Shown: piece after piece, positions 42,801 through 54,753 of the stretch
Numbering within the stretch: position 1 is the stretch's first letter
How the letters are laid out: every line of letters starts with the position of its first letter
Source: Arion vulgaris
Taxonomy: Eukaryota > Mollusca > Gastropoda > Stylommatophora > Arionidae
Assembly: GCA_020796225.1 (NCBI GenBank)
Contig: CM036753.1
Coordinates: forward strand, 4,920,501 to 4,984,500
Reading direction: 5' to 3'
DNA: 64,000 bases
The notes under the pieces: generated by a model
Told to the model about the DNA's origin: nothing
What the model saw: only the letters and a program-made list of their open reading frames with translations
Databases searched by the model: none
Made by a program: the position numbers and the translations under genes

Positions 42801-45800
42801 GAACACAAGTAGACAGCTTCTATATCATGTGTATGTTGTAGAGAACACATGTAGACAGCTCTTGTATCATGTGTATGTTGTAGAGAACACAAGTAGACAG
42901 TTCTTGTATCATGTGTAGTTGTGAGAACACATGTAGACACTCTTGTATCATGGATAGTGTAGAGAACACATGTAGACAGTCTTATCATGGTAAGTTGTAG
43001 AGAATACATGTAGACAGCTCAGTGGCATGTGATATTGTAGAGAAACACATGTAGAAGTCTATATCATGTATAATGAAGAACACATGTGCAGTTCTAGTAT
43101 CATGTAGTGAAGAACACATGTCATGACAGTTCTAGTATCATGTTGTTGTAGAACACATGTGCCGTTCTATATCATGTGTTTTGAACCCTGTAGACAGTTC
43201 TAGTATCATGTGTATTGTCAGAGAATCCATGTACAGTCTAGTAATCTGTGTTGTAGAGAACACAAGTATACACTCTTAATCATGGTAAGTTGGAAGGACA
43301 CAGAGACTGTTCTGTATCATGTGTATGTTTGTAGAGAACTACTGTAGACAGTTCCTATCATGTTGTTTAGCACATGTAGACAGTCTGATCATGGAAGCCT
43401 GAGAGAAACATGTACAGTCTTTATCATGTGTAAGTGTAGAGAACTTGTAGATAGTTCTAGTATCATGTAAGTTGTAGAGAACACATGTCAGCAGTTCTTA
43501 TCATGTGTAGCTGTAGAGAACACATGTAGACAGTTCTTGTATCATGTGTAAGTTGTAAAGAACACATGTAGACAGTTCTTGTGTCATGTGATAGTTGTAG
43601 AGAACACATGTAGACAGTTCTTGTATCATGTGTATGTTGTAGAGAACACATGTAGACAGTTCTAGTATCATGTGTAAGTTGTAGAGAACACATGTAGACA
43701 GTTCTTGTATCATGTGTAAGTTGTAGAGAACACAAGTAGACAGTTCTTGTATCATGTGATAGTTGTAGAGAACACATGTAGACAGTTCTTGTATCATGTG
43801 TAAGTTGTAGAGAACACATGTAGACAGTTCTAGTATCATGTGTAAGTTGTAGAGAACACATGTAGACAGTTCTTGTATCACGTGTAAGTTGTAGAGAACA
43901 CAAGTAGACAGCTCTTGTATCGTGTGTAAGTTGTAGAGAACACATGTAGACAGTTCTTGTATCATGTGTAAGTTGTAGAGAACACATGTAGACAGTTCTT
44001 GTATTATGTTTGTTTAGTAGTGAATATGTGTAGACAATTCTTGTTTTATGCACATATGATGTAGAATTCACAATGCTACAGATGCCATAGATGATAAAAT
44101 TAATGTGCATATGCTCAAGTGGCAAGTATATATTAAAACATGTTACAAACATAGCAAAGGTGCATGCATAGTATAATGAACATCCATGTCAGTTCTGGCT
44201 CTATGTAGCACTGAAGAACTCTTTCTGACTTCAGTTGACAATGACTTGTTGTGTATAATGCCTTTCATATTCTGTTTTTGTCTAAGCTATTCTACTTTTT
44301 ATTTCTGATCTATGTCTTCGTCTATAATCTCTGTTCATGCGTTTAATCAACCATGGATCCTACATTGGAATGGCAGCTTCAGGACTGTCATGTTTCCCCA
44401 AAGCTTTGTTTTCAGGCTGACTGGATGGTGCCACATGTTGTTTCGCAGCTCACCCAGGAGAGGACAGCCTGGCAGGACATGCCTCAATGTCTGTTCCACC
44501 TGTTGAGACTGGCAGAGAGCTGTTTGACTTATTCCTAGTTTATGTAAATGTCTGTTGAGTCTGCAGTGTCCAGTACATATGCAAAATATAATGACGGAGC
44601 TGAAGACAGAATGCAAGAAAATGGGGAGATAGTAGAGAATCTGTAAAGATGGCTTGGAAGGCCTTGGTTATGGACCTATGCCTCACTAGGGGGCGAAGGT
44701 GAAGACGATGATGGTGACTAAAAGAATAAACAAATTACTTTCTTGATTATTGCACAAATCTTGCTCTAATTTTCATTGATATTAACAGTTGTAAAATATC
44801 ATGATATCTTTGATCAAAGTTGATGTCATTCTTATACAGAATGTCTTAATATTGATCAGATTTAAGGTCATTGTTATCAAATTCCACTAATATTGATCAT
44901 AATAAATGTCTTTGTTATCAAGTTGACCTAATAGTAAATCACATTTAAGGTCCTTGTTGTCAAGTTCTACTCCTTCTTCTTCTTCTTGCGTTCGTTCTTT
45001 GCGACCAATTTTAATCACTCTTTGTGATATGTTTGATCTTTGCCAAGAACGTGTATACGTTGCACATTGGCCCTAAACACATAGACTTCTACACGTTTAG
45101 GATATGTGCTTCCGAATACGTCAGCCAAATCAAGTTCTACTAATATTGATCACAGTTAAGGACAGAATGCACCCCTAAACAGAAATATTGAGGTTATGTT
45201 TATGATTCTAAATGATCAACTTGATGTTAAAACTCGAAAAAGAATTTTTTTTAATCCATGTATATTCTATCAAAAAAATGTAATATAGAGGGTTTTTAAA
45301 AAGAAAATGCCCAAAAAGTTACCTTTCAAAATACAGGATGATTTAAGTTCTATTCAGGTTAGCACTATAGAACTTTCAGATCTTATAGTACATCGGCATA
45401 TCTTGAACTGGTAGCAAAAGATTTATAAAGTATAATAAAATGAGTTTTACCTGAATTTGTTAATGCAAATCCAGATTTTGACCCAAAAAATATGGGGTAG
45501 GAGATATTCTTTTGCATGAGACACAAAAACGGTTCAATTAATTCTTTTAAAGGGTAGGAATGATCAGATGTGCGTAAGCTAAAAGTGTGCAAATTTATAC
45601 AGCAATCCTTTGAGTAGCTTTTGAACAAAAGTGTATTTAGCACCTTTGTAACTTTCAAAGTGTGCAAATTTATACAGCAATCCTTTGAGTAGCTTTGAAC
45701 AAAAGTGTATTTAGCGACCATCATTTATGGAAAATAACCATTTGAGAAAAGCAAAAAAACAACACATTTTCAATTATTGACCAATTTAATTTACTTTAAA

Positions 45801-48800
45801 ATCCCCCCAGGAGCATACAAACTTGCCTCAGCCAATACTTTAGATGCTAACGCTAGTTGTTTACATCTTTCTATCTTTTTGTGCCTAAATTCTGTATTAG
45901 CAAGGAAGATATGCAGTTTTTATAGGTTACTGCAAAGTACTGAAAATGTTTTTCGAATGAAAAGTTAAATTAAAACAAAAGTTTCATATCGGCACAATTT
46001 CACATTATTAACTACAATATTGGCATCATTGACAATTACTTTTAACCTCCTCCTCAAAGTAAATGAGATCTTAGTACACCAAGTCCATATAAGATTATGG
46101 AAAGATTCATTAGTATTGTGAGAACCACCATGAATGTATTTTGTCAACGAGGCCGCAAGATAGCTTGACAAATACAGGCATTATGTTGCCAAAAATAAAA
46201 TTAGGCAATTTGTTTTTAATCAACTAAAAGCCTGCCTGCCCAGCGTGTTCATAGCGCATTGGACGATGGGTGATAAGCCCCTGTGAGCGTGGTTCAATTC
46301 CGGCTGGCAGAAAAGCCACAGGTTCTCCAGATTTACGGCATTTGCTGCACCAAATCAAAGGGTTACAATGTCCAGGGCGCTGAGCCGAAGAGCTGAAAAG
46401 TTCAAATGCTTCTGGATCAGGAAAAAAATTCAACTAAAACTTTATCTTTAGGGCACAAGCTACTCAGCCTATTGCAGTTCTCATGGTTATCCTTGGGATG
46501 TTTAAATATGGCTCAAATACTATTTATCCAATGTGCTCTAGTTTCCCAGAATTTTTCATACAAGCTGCATCATAATGACACTGTATAAGTTTAATGGTGC
46601 TATTAGTTAATCTATCTGCACTACCATATTACTATAAACACTTTGCTACCATCTGTTGAAGCTTCTTCTTCAAACGCTCCATATTGACCACTTGTCAGCC
46701 ACTCTGTGTGAGTTGTATGTGATCTGAGCCTAAGAGCGATTGTATGTTGTGCCAGTTATGTGCCTACAAGTAGGCCAGCACATCTGCGCTACTTTTTATT
46801 TACTAGGATAGCATCCCTAGGGCCTACATTGGTCGCCTCTTACGACATGCATTGTAGGTTGCAGTGGTACTATTCTTTGCTTCCCTTGCTGGCCCTGGCA
46901 CCACACAGAAGCATAGTTATGATTTTTCATATCTAATTAGCTAAAAAAAGTTAATACATGCCTACTTTAAAAATTTAATTAAAATACAAAACTACATTTT
47001 GTTTGCAAACTAAAGATGACTTCTTGTTCAAAATTGGATGTATTACCAAAAATATTTTTAAAAACTCAAAGTTGCATTTTTTAGAAGAAAAATTGTTAAA
47101 TGTAGGGGTGTGGTCTGTCCTTAATGCCTTTGTAATTAGTCACAATTAGTGTTCTTACTATCAAGTTGTTCTAACATTAATCATAATGAATGTACTTATC
47201 AAGTTATCCTAACGCTAGTTATAATGAATGTACTTGTCCAGTTTTAGTTTTATCATTTAATTGTATTTGTTAGTAAAATATATAGAGAGACAAAAGTTTG
47301 GACTTAGTAAACAAATTTGTTATGTCCAAACATGTAATATAGTGGGGGTCTTTTTCAAAACTGTATGCAGTTACACAAATTTGTTATGTCCAAACATGTA
47401 ATATAGTGAGCTCCACTGTCAGGTTAAACAAATTTGTTATGTCCAAACATGTAATATAGTGAGCTCCACAGTCAGGTTAAACAAATTTGTTATGTCCAAA
47501 CATAAAGTATCAAATTTGTTATGTCCAAACATGTAATATAGTGAGCTCCACAGTCAGGTTAAACAAATTTGTTATGTCCAAACATGTAATATAGTGAGCC
47601 CCACAGTCAGGTTAAACAAATTTGTTATGTCCAAACATGTAATATAGTGAGCTCCACAGTCAGGTTAAACAAATTTGTTATGTCCAAACATGTAATATAG
47701 TGAGCTCCACAGTCAGGTTAAACAAATTTGTTATGTCCAAACATGTAATATAGTGAGCAAGTTCAGGTTAAACAAATTTGTTATGTCCAAACATGTAATA
47801 TAGTGAGCTCCACAGTCAGGTTAAACAAATTTGTTATGTCCAAACATGTAATACAGTTAGCTCCACAGTCAGGTTAAACAAATTTGTTATGTCCAAACAT
47901 GTAATACAGTGAGCCCCACAGTCAGGTTAAACAAATTTGTTATGTCCAAACATGTAATATAGTGAGCTCCACAGTCAGGTTAAACAAATTTGTTATGTCC
48001 AAACATGTAATACATTAGTCTCCACTGTCAGGTTAAACAAATTTGTTATGTCCAAACATGTAATATAGTGAGCTCCACAGTCAGGTTAAACAAATTTGTT
48101 ATGTCCAAACATGTAATATAGTGAGCTCCACTGTCAGGTTATCAATTTTTGATTACGGCCACAACATCTAACCTATTGAGCCCCACAGTCAGGTTAAACA
48201 AATTTGTTATGTCCAAACATGTAATATAGTGAGCCCCACAGTCAGGTTAAACAAATTTGTTATGTCCAAACATGTAATATAGTGAGCCCCACAGTCAGGT
48301 TAAACAAATTTGTTATGTCCAAACATGTAATATAGTGAGCCCCACAGTCAGGTTAAACAAATTTGTTATGTCCAAACATGTAATACAGTGAGCTCCACAG
48401 TCAGGTTAAACATATTTGTTATGTCCAAACATGTAATATAGTGAGCCCCACTGTCAGGTTAAACAAATTCGTTATGTCCAAACATGTAATATAGTGAGCT
48501 CCACAGTCAGGTTAAACATATTTGTTATGTCCAAACATGTAATATAGTGAGCTCCACTGTCAGGTTATCATTTTTTATTGAGTTTTACAGAAGAGCTACC
48601 TCAAATATCCTTCTCTTAACCCATTCACCTTTCTGAGTCAGTATACTGGCTCACTTATTTTTTTAAGGTGACACAAAGCCAGTATACTGGCTAATTCAGT
48701 ATACATTGCAATATAACTGCATCCAGGGGTTTCAAAAGTTACTGAGTGAAAGGGTTCAATTAGGTAGTGGGAGAAGAATTATGATTTTTATTCACAATCA

Positions 48801-51800
48801 TTTTGCATGTTTCAGATTATGCTTTGCTCTGCATCAACTGTATATTTTGCACACAAATCTCTTCACATAATATTTGAGTAAATTTGTATCAAACCATTCA
48901 ATGATACAGTCTTGTTACTGATCAATCAGTTTTATATTACATACAAATCTTAAAATCTGTAGCTATTTGTGGTAGAGTTTTTCAGTTATATTAACTTAAT
49001 CTTTATCTTAGATTACAGTTGTTAGCTTTGACAACATACCTATTAATGAAGATCACATTCATTTGCCAGGATTCTGTTTCATTGCAAACTCTGATTTTGG
49101 ATATAAGCTGCTTAAAATATTTTCAGTAGCCATGTTTTAGTTTTACCACTTCTACCTGGCAATGTAAAATCAGTCTTTGTACATGGCAATGTACGATAAG
49201 TCTTAAGAGTTAATATTAACATTTCAAACTTATATCGAATTCAAATAGTTCTTTCAATGTTGAATGTACAATGTGTTAATAGTTAGAAACTAGTATACAG
49301 TTGTTATATTTTGCTCTAGTTGAACTAAAAGTTAATAATAGAGATTACATTTAGAATAGATAACCACTTATTCTTTGTATCTTATTTGTGTTGTTTACAT
49401 AACAGTGTATGTTGGTATACTAATGTTCTATACATAACATTGTATGTTGGTATACTAGTTTTCTATACATAACAGTGTATGTTGCTATTCTGATTGAACT
49501 TATGAATACATTTTTGCTGTATTTCATGGTCAGATTTTGAGACGTCCTGTGATGGGTGTTCGCAGAATTGGCTCACATCCAGTTTTACCTCACTGTAAGA
49601 CTTTTTGTTTTAGTTCATGAGTGGTGTTGTGTTTTATGTTGATTTTGGGAACATATCCTTTAATCATTTATATTGTAGATAAATTTGTCTATAACCAAGG
49701 AATAAAGGTGTGTCTTTGTTAGACCTGAGAGAGAAAGACAGCCTGGGGGAATATTGTTCAGTAGGACAACACATTTGCACAGATGGGTTCCGGATTCGAT
49801 TTTGCAAACTTCAAACCCCCACTTTATAGGACCACATTTACTGAGTTATACTGTAGCAAGTTGTCAGACTGGATTGATTATAGTTACGGCCATCAGAACT
49901 GAATGATACCTATATATATATATATATATATATAAATATATATATAAATTTCCATAGCCTTTTCAGACCTTAAGGTATGAAGTGCCTGCCACTTCTTATT
50001 TCTAGGTCCTAGTGTGCAGGAGGTAGGATGGCCAATTCCTTTCCGCACATATGGAACATTGAGAGTGGAATTTAACCCATAACCCTCTGAAGTTTGAGTC
50101 GATAGGCGAATGCTTACACATTTTGCTAATCCATCCCATGAATGATACCTTTGACAGATAATATTATTTGATAATTCTCAACAGAAACTGGAAATTGAAT
50201 CCTTGAATGTTTAAAACTTTGTTCCAGTTGGCCCCCACAATGCACCTAGCTATGTGTACCAGACTTTCTGAGTTGGGATAAAAATGACAAGCATTGTTAG
50301 AACTATTGTTGTTTGTTGTTCGTACTTATCAACCAAATTGACCACTCATTGCGACCTGTGCGGTTTTGCTTGAGAAACTGAGTATGTTGTCCCCCCGTTA
50401 GATCCCTATGGCAAATAGAACAGGCACATACGATTTTCTGCCAATGTATAGGCATAGTATCCAACAGTACACAAATTTGTACAGACAAATAACTATAAGA
50501 TTTTATAAGCAGTAAAACCTCACTTTAAAGTACCACATCTGGAGTTATACTGTAGCATGGTATCAGATCTTATTGGTCATAGGGAGGCCATCAGAGCTGA
50601 CTCATACCAGTTGTCAAAACTATTGTGTACATGTTGTGATGCTGACATTATTTGCATGTTTAAAGGGACTAAACACCTAAGCAATGGTGTGCATTTGTAT
50701 CATTAAATTGGATGACAGTGTACCTGTCCAACTTGATAAATGGGATGGCAATGACATACTAGTCAGGGGTTGATAAATTGGATGACAGTCATGTACCTAT
50801 CCAGACTTGATAAATTGGATGACATTGGTCTACTTGTTAAAGGTTGATAAATTGATGACAATAACAAGAGTTAATAAATGAGATCATAGCCATGTACTCA
50901 TCATTCATAAACTTGCTGTGATGATTCCCTTAGACTTAACTGGAGGTGCTGACGGAGCTGTCAGACTGTGGGAATGGGGTCATGGTCAGCCAATAACCAC
51001 CTTGAGACAACCAGGATCTTTTCCCAAGGTCACCAAAGTTCTTTTCAATGCTCAGGGAAACAAGGTACGTGTAGAAGTTACATTTTTTCCGGAAGTCATT
51101 GTTTTGTACTTAGTTACAGCTTGTAGATATGTATTTAAGACCCTCTTAAAGTGTCTCTGAAATGCTTGATATAGACAATACGTGCTGAGAACCCTCACAA
51201 GATCGCTAAATGTGGCGATGTAACAACAAAAGAGGAACCGAATAGCTGAGAATCATGTATTGTTGAGTCACAGAGAAACGAGCAGCACTGAAAGACAGAG
51301 CAACAACACGCACATGTCTAACCTGATCATGTATGCCCCACCTGTGGTGGGATTCTGTTCTAAATTGACTCTACAGTCACCTCGCACACGAGAGAGGTGC
51401 AATAGTACCGCTGAGATTGTTGTCACATCGCATGGCTATAGATATGTAGTACATACCTGGCAATCCTGTCATTTTAACATGTACACCAAACTAATCAAAT
51501 CTGTATAAAGTAAAGTGGTATTCAGCCAATTTTTGTTATGTGCTGTTTAGAAGATCACAAGTGTAGTTTTTGTTTTTAATGCACATATTGTGGTTGGATG
51601 CCAATTCCAGCCTAGGTGACACATGGTGATAATGAAACAATGATCCACTTGATATCAAATGTGTATCTTGTTTGTTTTTATAATGTTCATTTATTTGTTA
51701 TGTACTAGTTCTGTATGAAATACTAATATTCTTTTGTACTAGTTAATATTCATTATTTCAGTGCTGTGTAAGTGATACTGAAGGTGGTATATGTCTGTGG

Positions 51801-54521
51801 CAAGTAGGAATGGGAAGCAACTACAGCAAACCTATAATGGTAGGTTTGTTATTTATCTTGACAGTGTCCGTCATAAAACTTCAAGAAATTATTTTGTCTA
51901 TGTTTTTAGTTGTTATCCAACAAATACAGATCGGTGCAATGTCAAGATTTGACATGGATTCAAACACAATAAAACAGCCATGATAGCAGAACAGTTAGTG
52001 TGTTTACTTCCTAGATATATGGTTGCAGTTCAGTCCCCAGTTGAAGTGGGATTTTTCTTACCTTAAGCACTTTTGAGTTGACCCAGTTTAATTTGGGTAT
52101 CAGAGAAGCAATGGTAATTAAAGACAGCCAGTGTGATGTTGACCATATAACCTATGGTGTGCCATTAGTGATGTGAATGACAAATACAGGTCTAACATTG
52201 TATTCCCTAATCTGCCTCATTGTATTCCCCAATCTGCCTCATGGTATGAAAACTGGATTTTTACTTTACAAACATAATAAACAATCACATTATCTAGTTG
52301 TACGCCCAGGTACCTCATTTATTGTGTCATGTATTGTAGTATAACAGTATTATAAGATGTTGCAATGATCTAGTTGTGCTCTACCAAATGGGAGAAGAAT
52401 GTATTCCAATTGATAAATTATCACAACATTATCATTTAAAAAAAAAGTATTTAAACATTGAAGCAATAGAAAAGTAGATGTCAGAATTAATCAACCAATC
52501 ACTGATGATTCTGATGGTACGATGTTGTTGTGTACACAGATAGATCTGTTCATCGAGATTAGATACACAGTTGCAGTTTACTAGCTAGCCCATGTACTAA
52601 GGTTATTGCATAACAGAACATAAAGGACAATTACTTCTAATATGAGAATAAAGAATGAATACGTTACAACTACTACAATTTAATAAGCTCTCAGTTCTTA
52701 CTTCAAAGGGATCAGAATAGCAGGAGTTGGTGTAAGAGGATGGCATCTATAGAGGCTTCCAGCCTGCAGGAACTTAATGGATCTACCATTCTTCTCTTCT
52801 TCTTCTTCTGTGTTCTCACTAGATTGGGATTTCGGATTCTCTAATAAAGGCAGCCGCCTGCCTCAGATTATCAGCCACGCCATACAGTTTGTATTGGATG
52901 CTGGTGTAAGTGGGTCACCTCTTTATTCTCAAGTCTGCATACTGGGGGCAGTTTTGTAGGATATAATTCCTATGATTTCTGCTTCCCCGTTTTGGCCACC
53001 CTCGTGATGGTAGGTCTGACATTCTTACTGCGTGGCTACATCTCCGAGGCAGATTGGTGGCGGTAGAATCCGTTATCCCATTCCTTATTGTGAGGGACGT
53101 TGCACCATGTTAATCGCCTTACGGCCTGGTGCATCCGTTTTCTGCAAGCATTTGTTTCGGGTTAGCTTTCCCTAGATCTACCATTCAGAACATATCAATG
53201 TTCAGAGTAATGAGAAAGCAAACAGACTTGCATTAAACCTTTAGTTGGGTGTCAGAGATGGATAAAGGAACACAGCAATCGATAATTAATCTGCAATGTG
53301 ATTGAGGGATTTTGAAATCAAACAATGCACAAATAGTACTAGACACCTACAGGGCAGTATACGGAGTGTGTTTAACCAGTGTACCACAGGAACCACCAGC
53401 ATCATGGCCATTGACATCTGCTTGGAGAGACTAAACACCTGCCAGAGTTCTGTAAGGTTGATTCTGTAACAAGTATCTACCAAATGTCTCATTTGTAGTC
53501 TAATCTAAATTAATTGTTATGTCAGTATTTTGTAGGATGTTGCAATTATTTAGTTGCACTTCAGTAATCTAAAGTAGTTGTTATATCAGTGTTATAAGAT
53601 GTTGAAATAATATTGCTGTCTTTCAGAGCTTGCAATGCCACAACAAAACTACCAGTGACTTCCAGTTTGTTGGGTCATCTAGTCTCATTGCTACAGCTGG
53701 CCAATCATCTGAGCAGAAAAATGTGTGCTTATGGGATACACTTCTTCCTACTCGCAGCTCATTGGTTCATGGTAACTAATGTTACAATGTTTATTTGACT
53801 TTTCATTTTCAAATGTTACACTGCACATTTTGTCTGATTAGAAATATAATCACAATTCACGAAGTCTGTGAACTTATAGCACAGTGATTGTACACTGAAT
53901 TATACAAGTTTTCTTGGTACAGAGGTCTCCTTGCAGAACATCAGTTTCACCACATTCCACCTGAAAGACTCTTGATATGTAGTTAGTTTTCTTGCATTGT
54001 TATGTTCAAGCTTTTTTGATGTCCAATTGTCACAGCCACCTTGGTCAACCACTGCCTCATTTTCCAGGAACCATATCTTCCATTATTGCTCTCTATAAAC
54101 CACTGTGATGTTTAATGAGTCTTTCTTTCTTATTAAGTGACCAGTGAATTTTTCCTTTTTTTTTAAAAAGCTTTTAAAAATCGTTTGTCCAAATCAATAT
54201 TACCACAAAACCTTGCATGCTGCCCACATTTGAGCAAGAGTATAAACTGTACTAGTAAAATGTTTTGATAAGACATGTTCCTTCAGATGTTGTTTTATCA
54301 TTGTCATGCATACTATCATACCCACAGCCTTCCAGTGCCATGAACAAGGGAGCCCTGCACTAGTCTACGCATCTCGTCAACATATGTTGATCAGTGGTGG
54401 AAGAAAAGGAGAAATATGTATCCTTTCTTAACATACTTTTTATTAAGTTCACTTTATTTATTAAATTATCAATATATTGATATGGAGGTTAATTGCCAGC
54501 TTTATGCTTGTATTGTTTGCT

Positions 54522-54565
<44 letters not shown>

Positions 54566-54722
54566 TGCTTGATAAAGACCTTGTTGGTCGAAATGTTGCT
54601 GTATTTTGTCATTGTTTTTGTAATTTGTAAAACTACAGTACTTTGTGATTACGTGTTTTGCCAATCAAATAGTTTTACTTTGCCAATCAAATAGTTTTAC
54701 TGCAGTCTCATCTATTTTGTGA

Positions 54723-54753
<31 letters not shown>

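Noticed and set aside
42114..44152. Open frames of 154-284 codons on the minus strand
   Set aside because: Produced by the 42-bp minisatellite; frame changes with each indel.
44312..44538. 61-64 codon open frames on +
   Set aside because: Shadow of the minus-strand LINE C-terminus (GHCRLN...CP).
46240..46312. tRNA gene
   Set aside because: A and B boxes are plausible but acceptor and T stems do not pair well by eye; more likely a SINE head. A covariance-model search would decide.
47311..48570. CRISPR-like array
   Set aside because: Contiguous 53-bp tandem repeats without unique spacers, in an animal intron.
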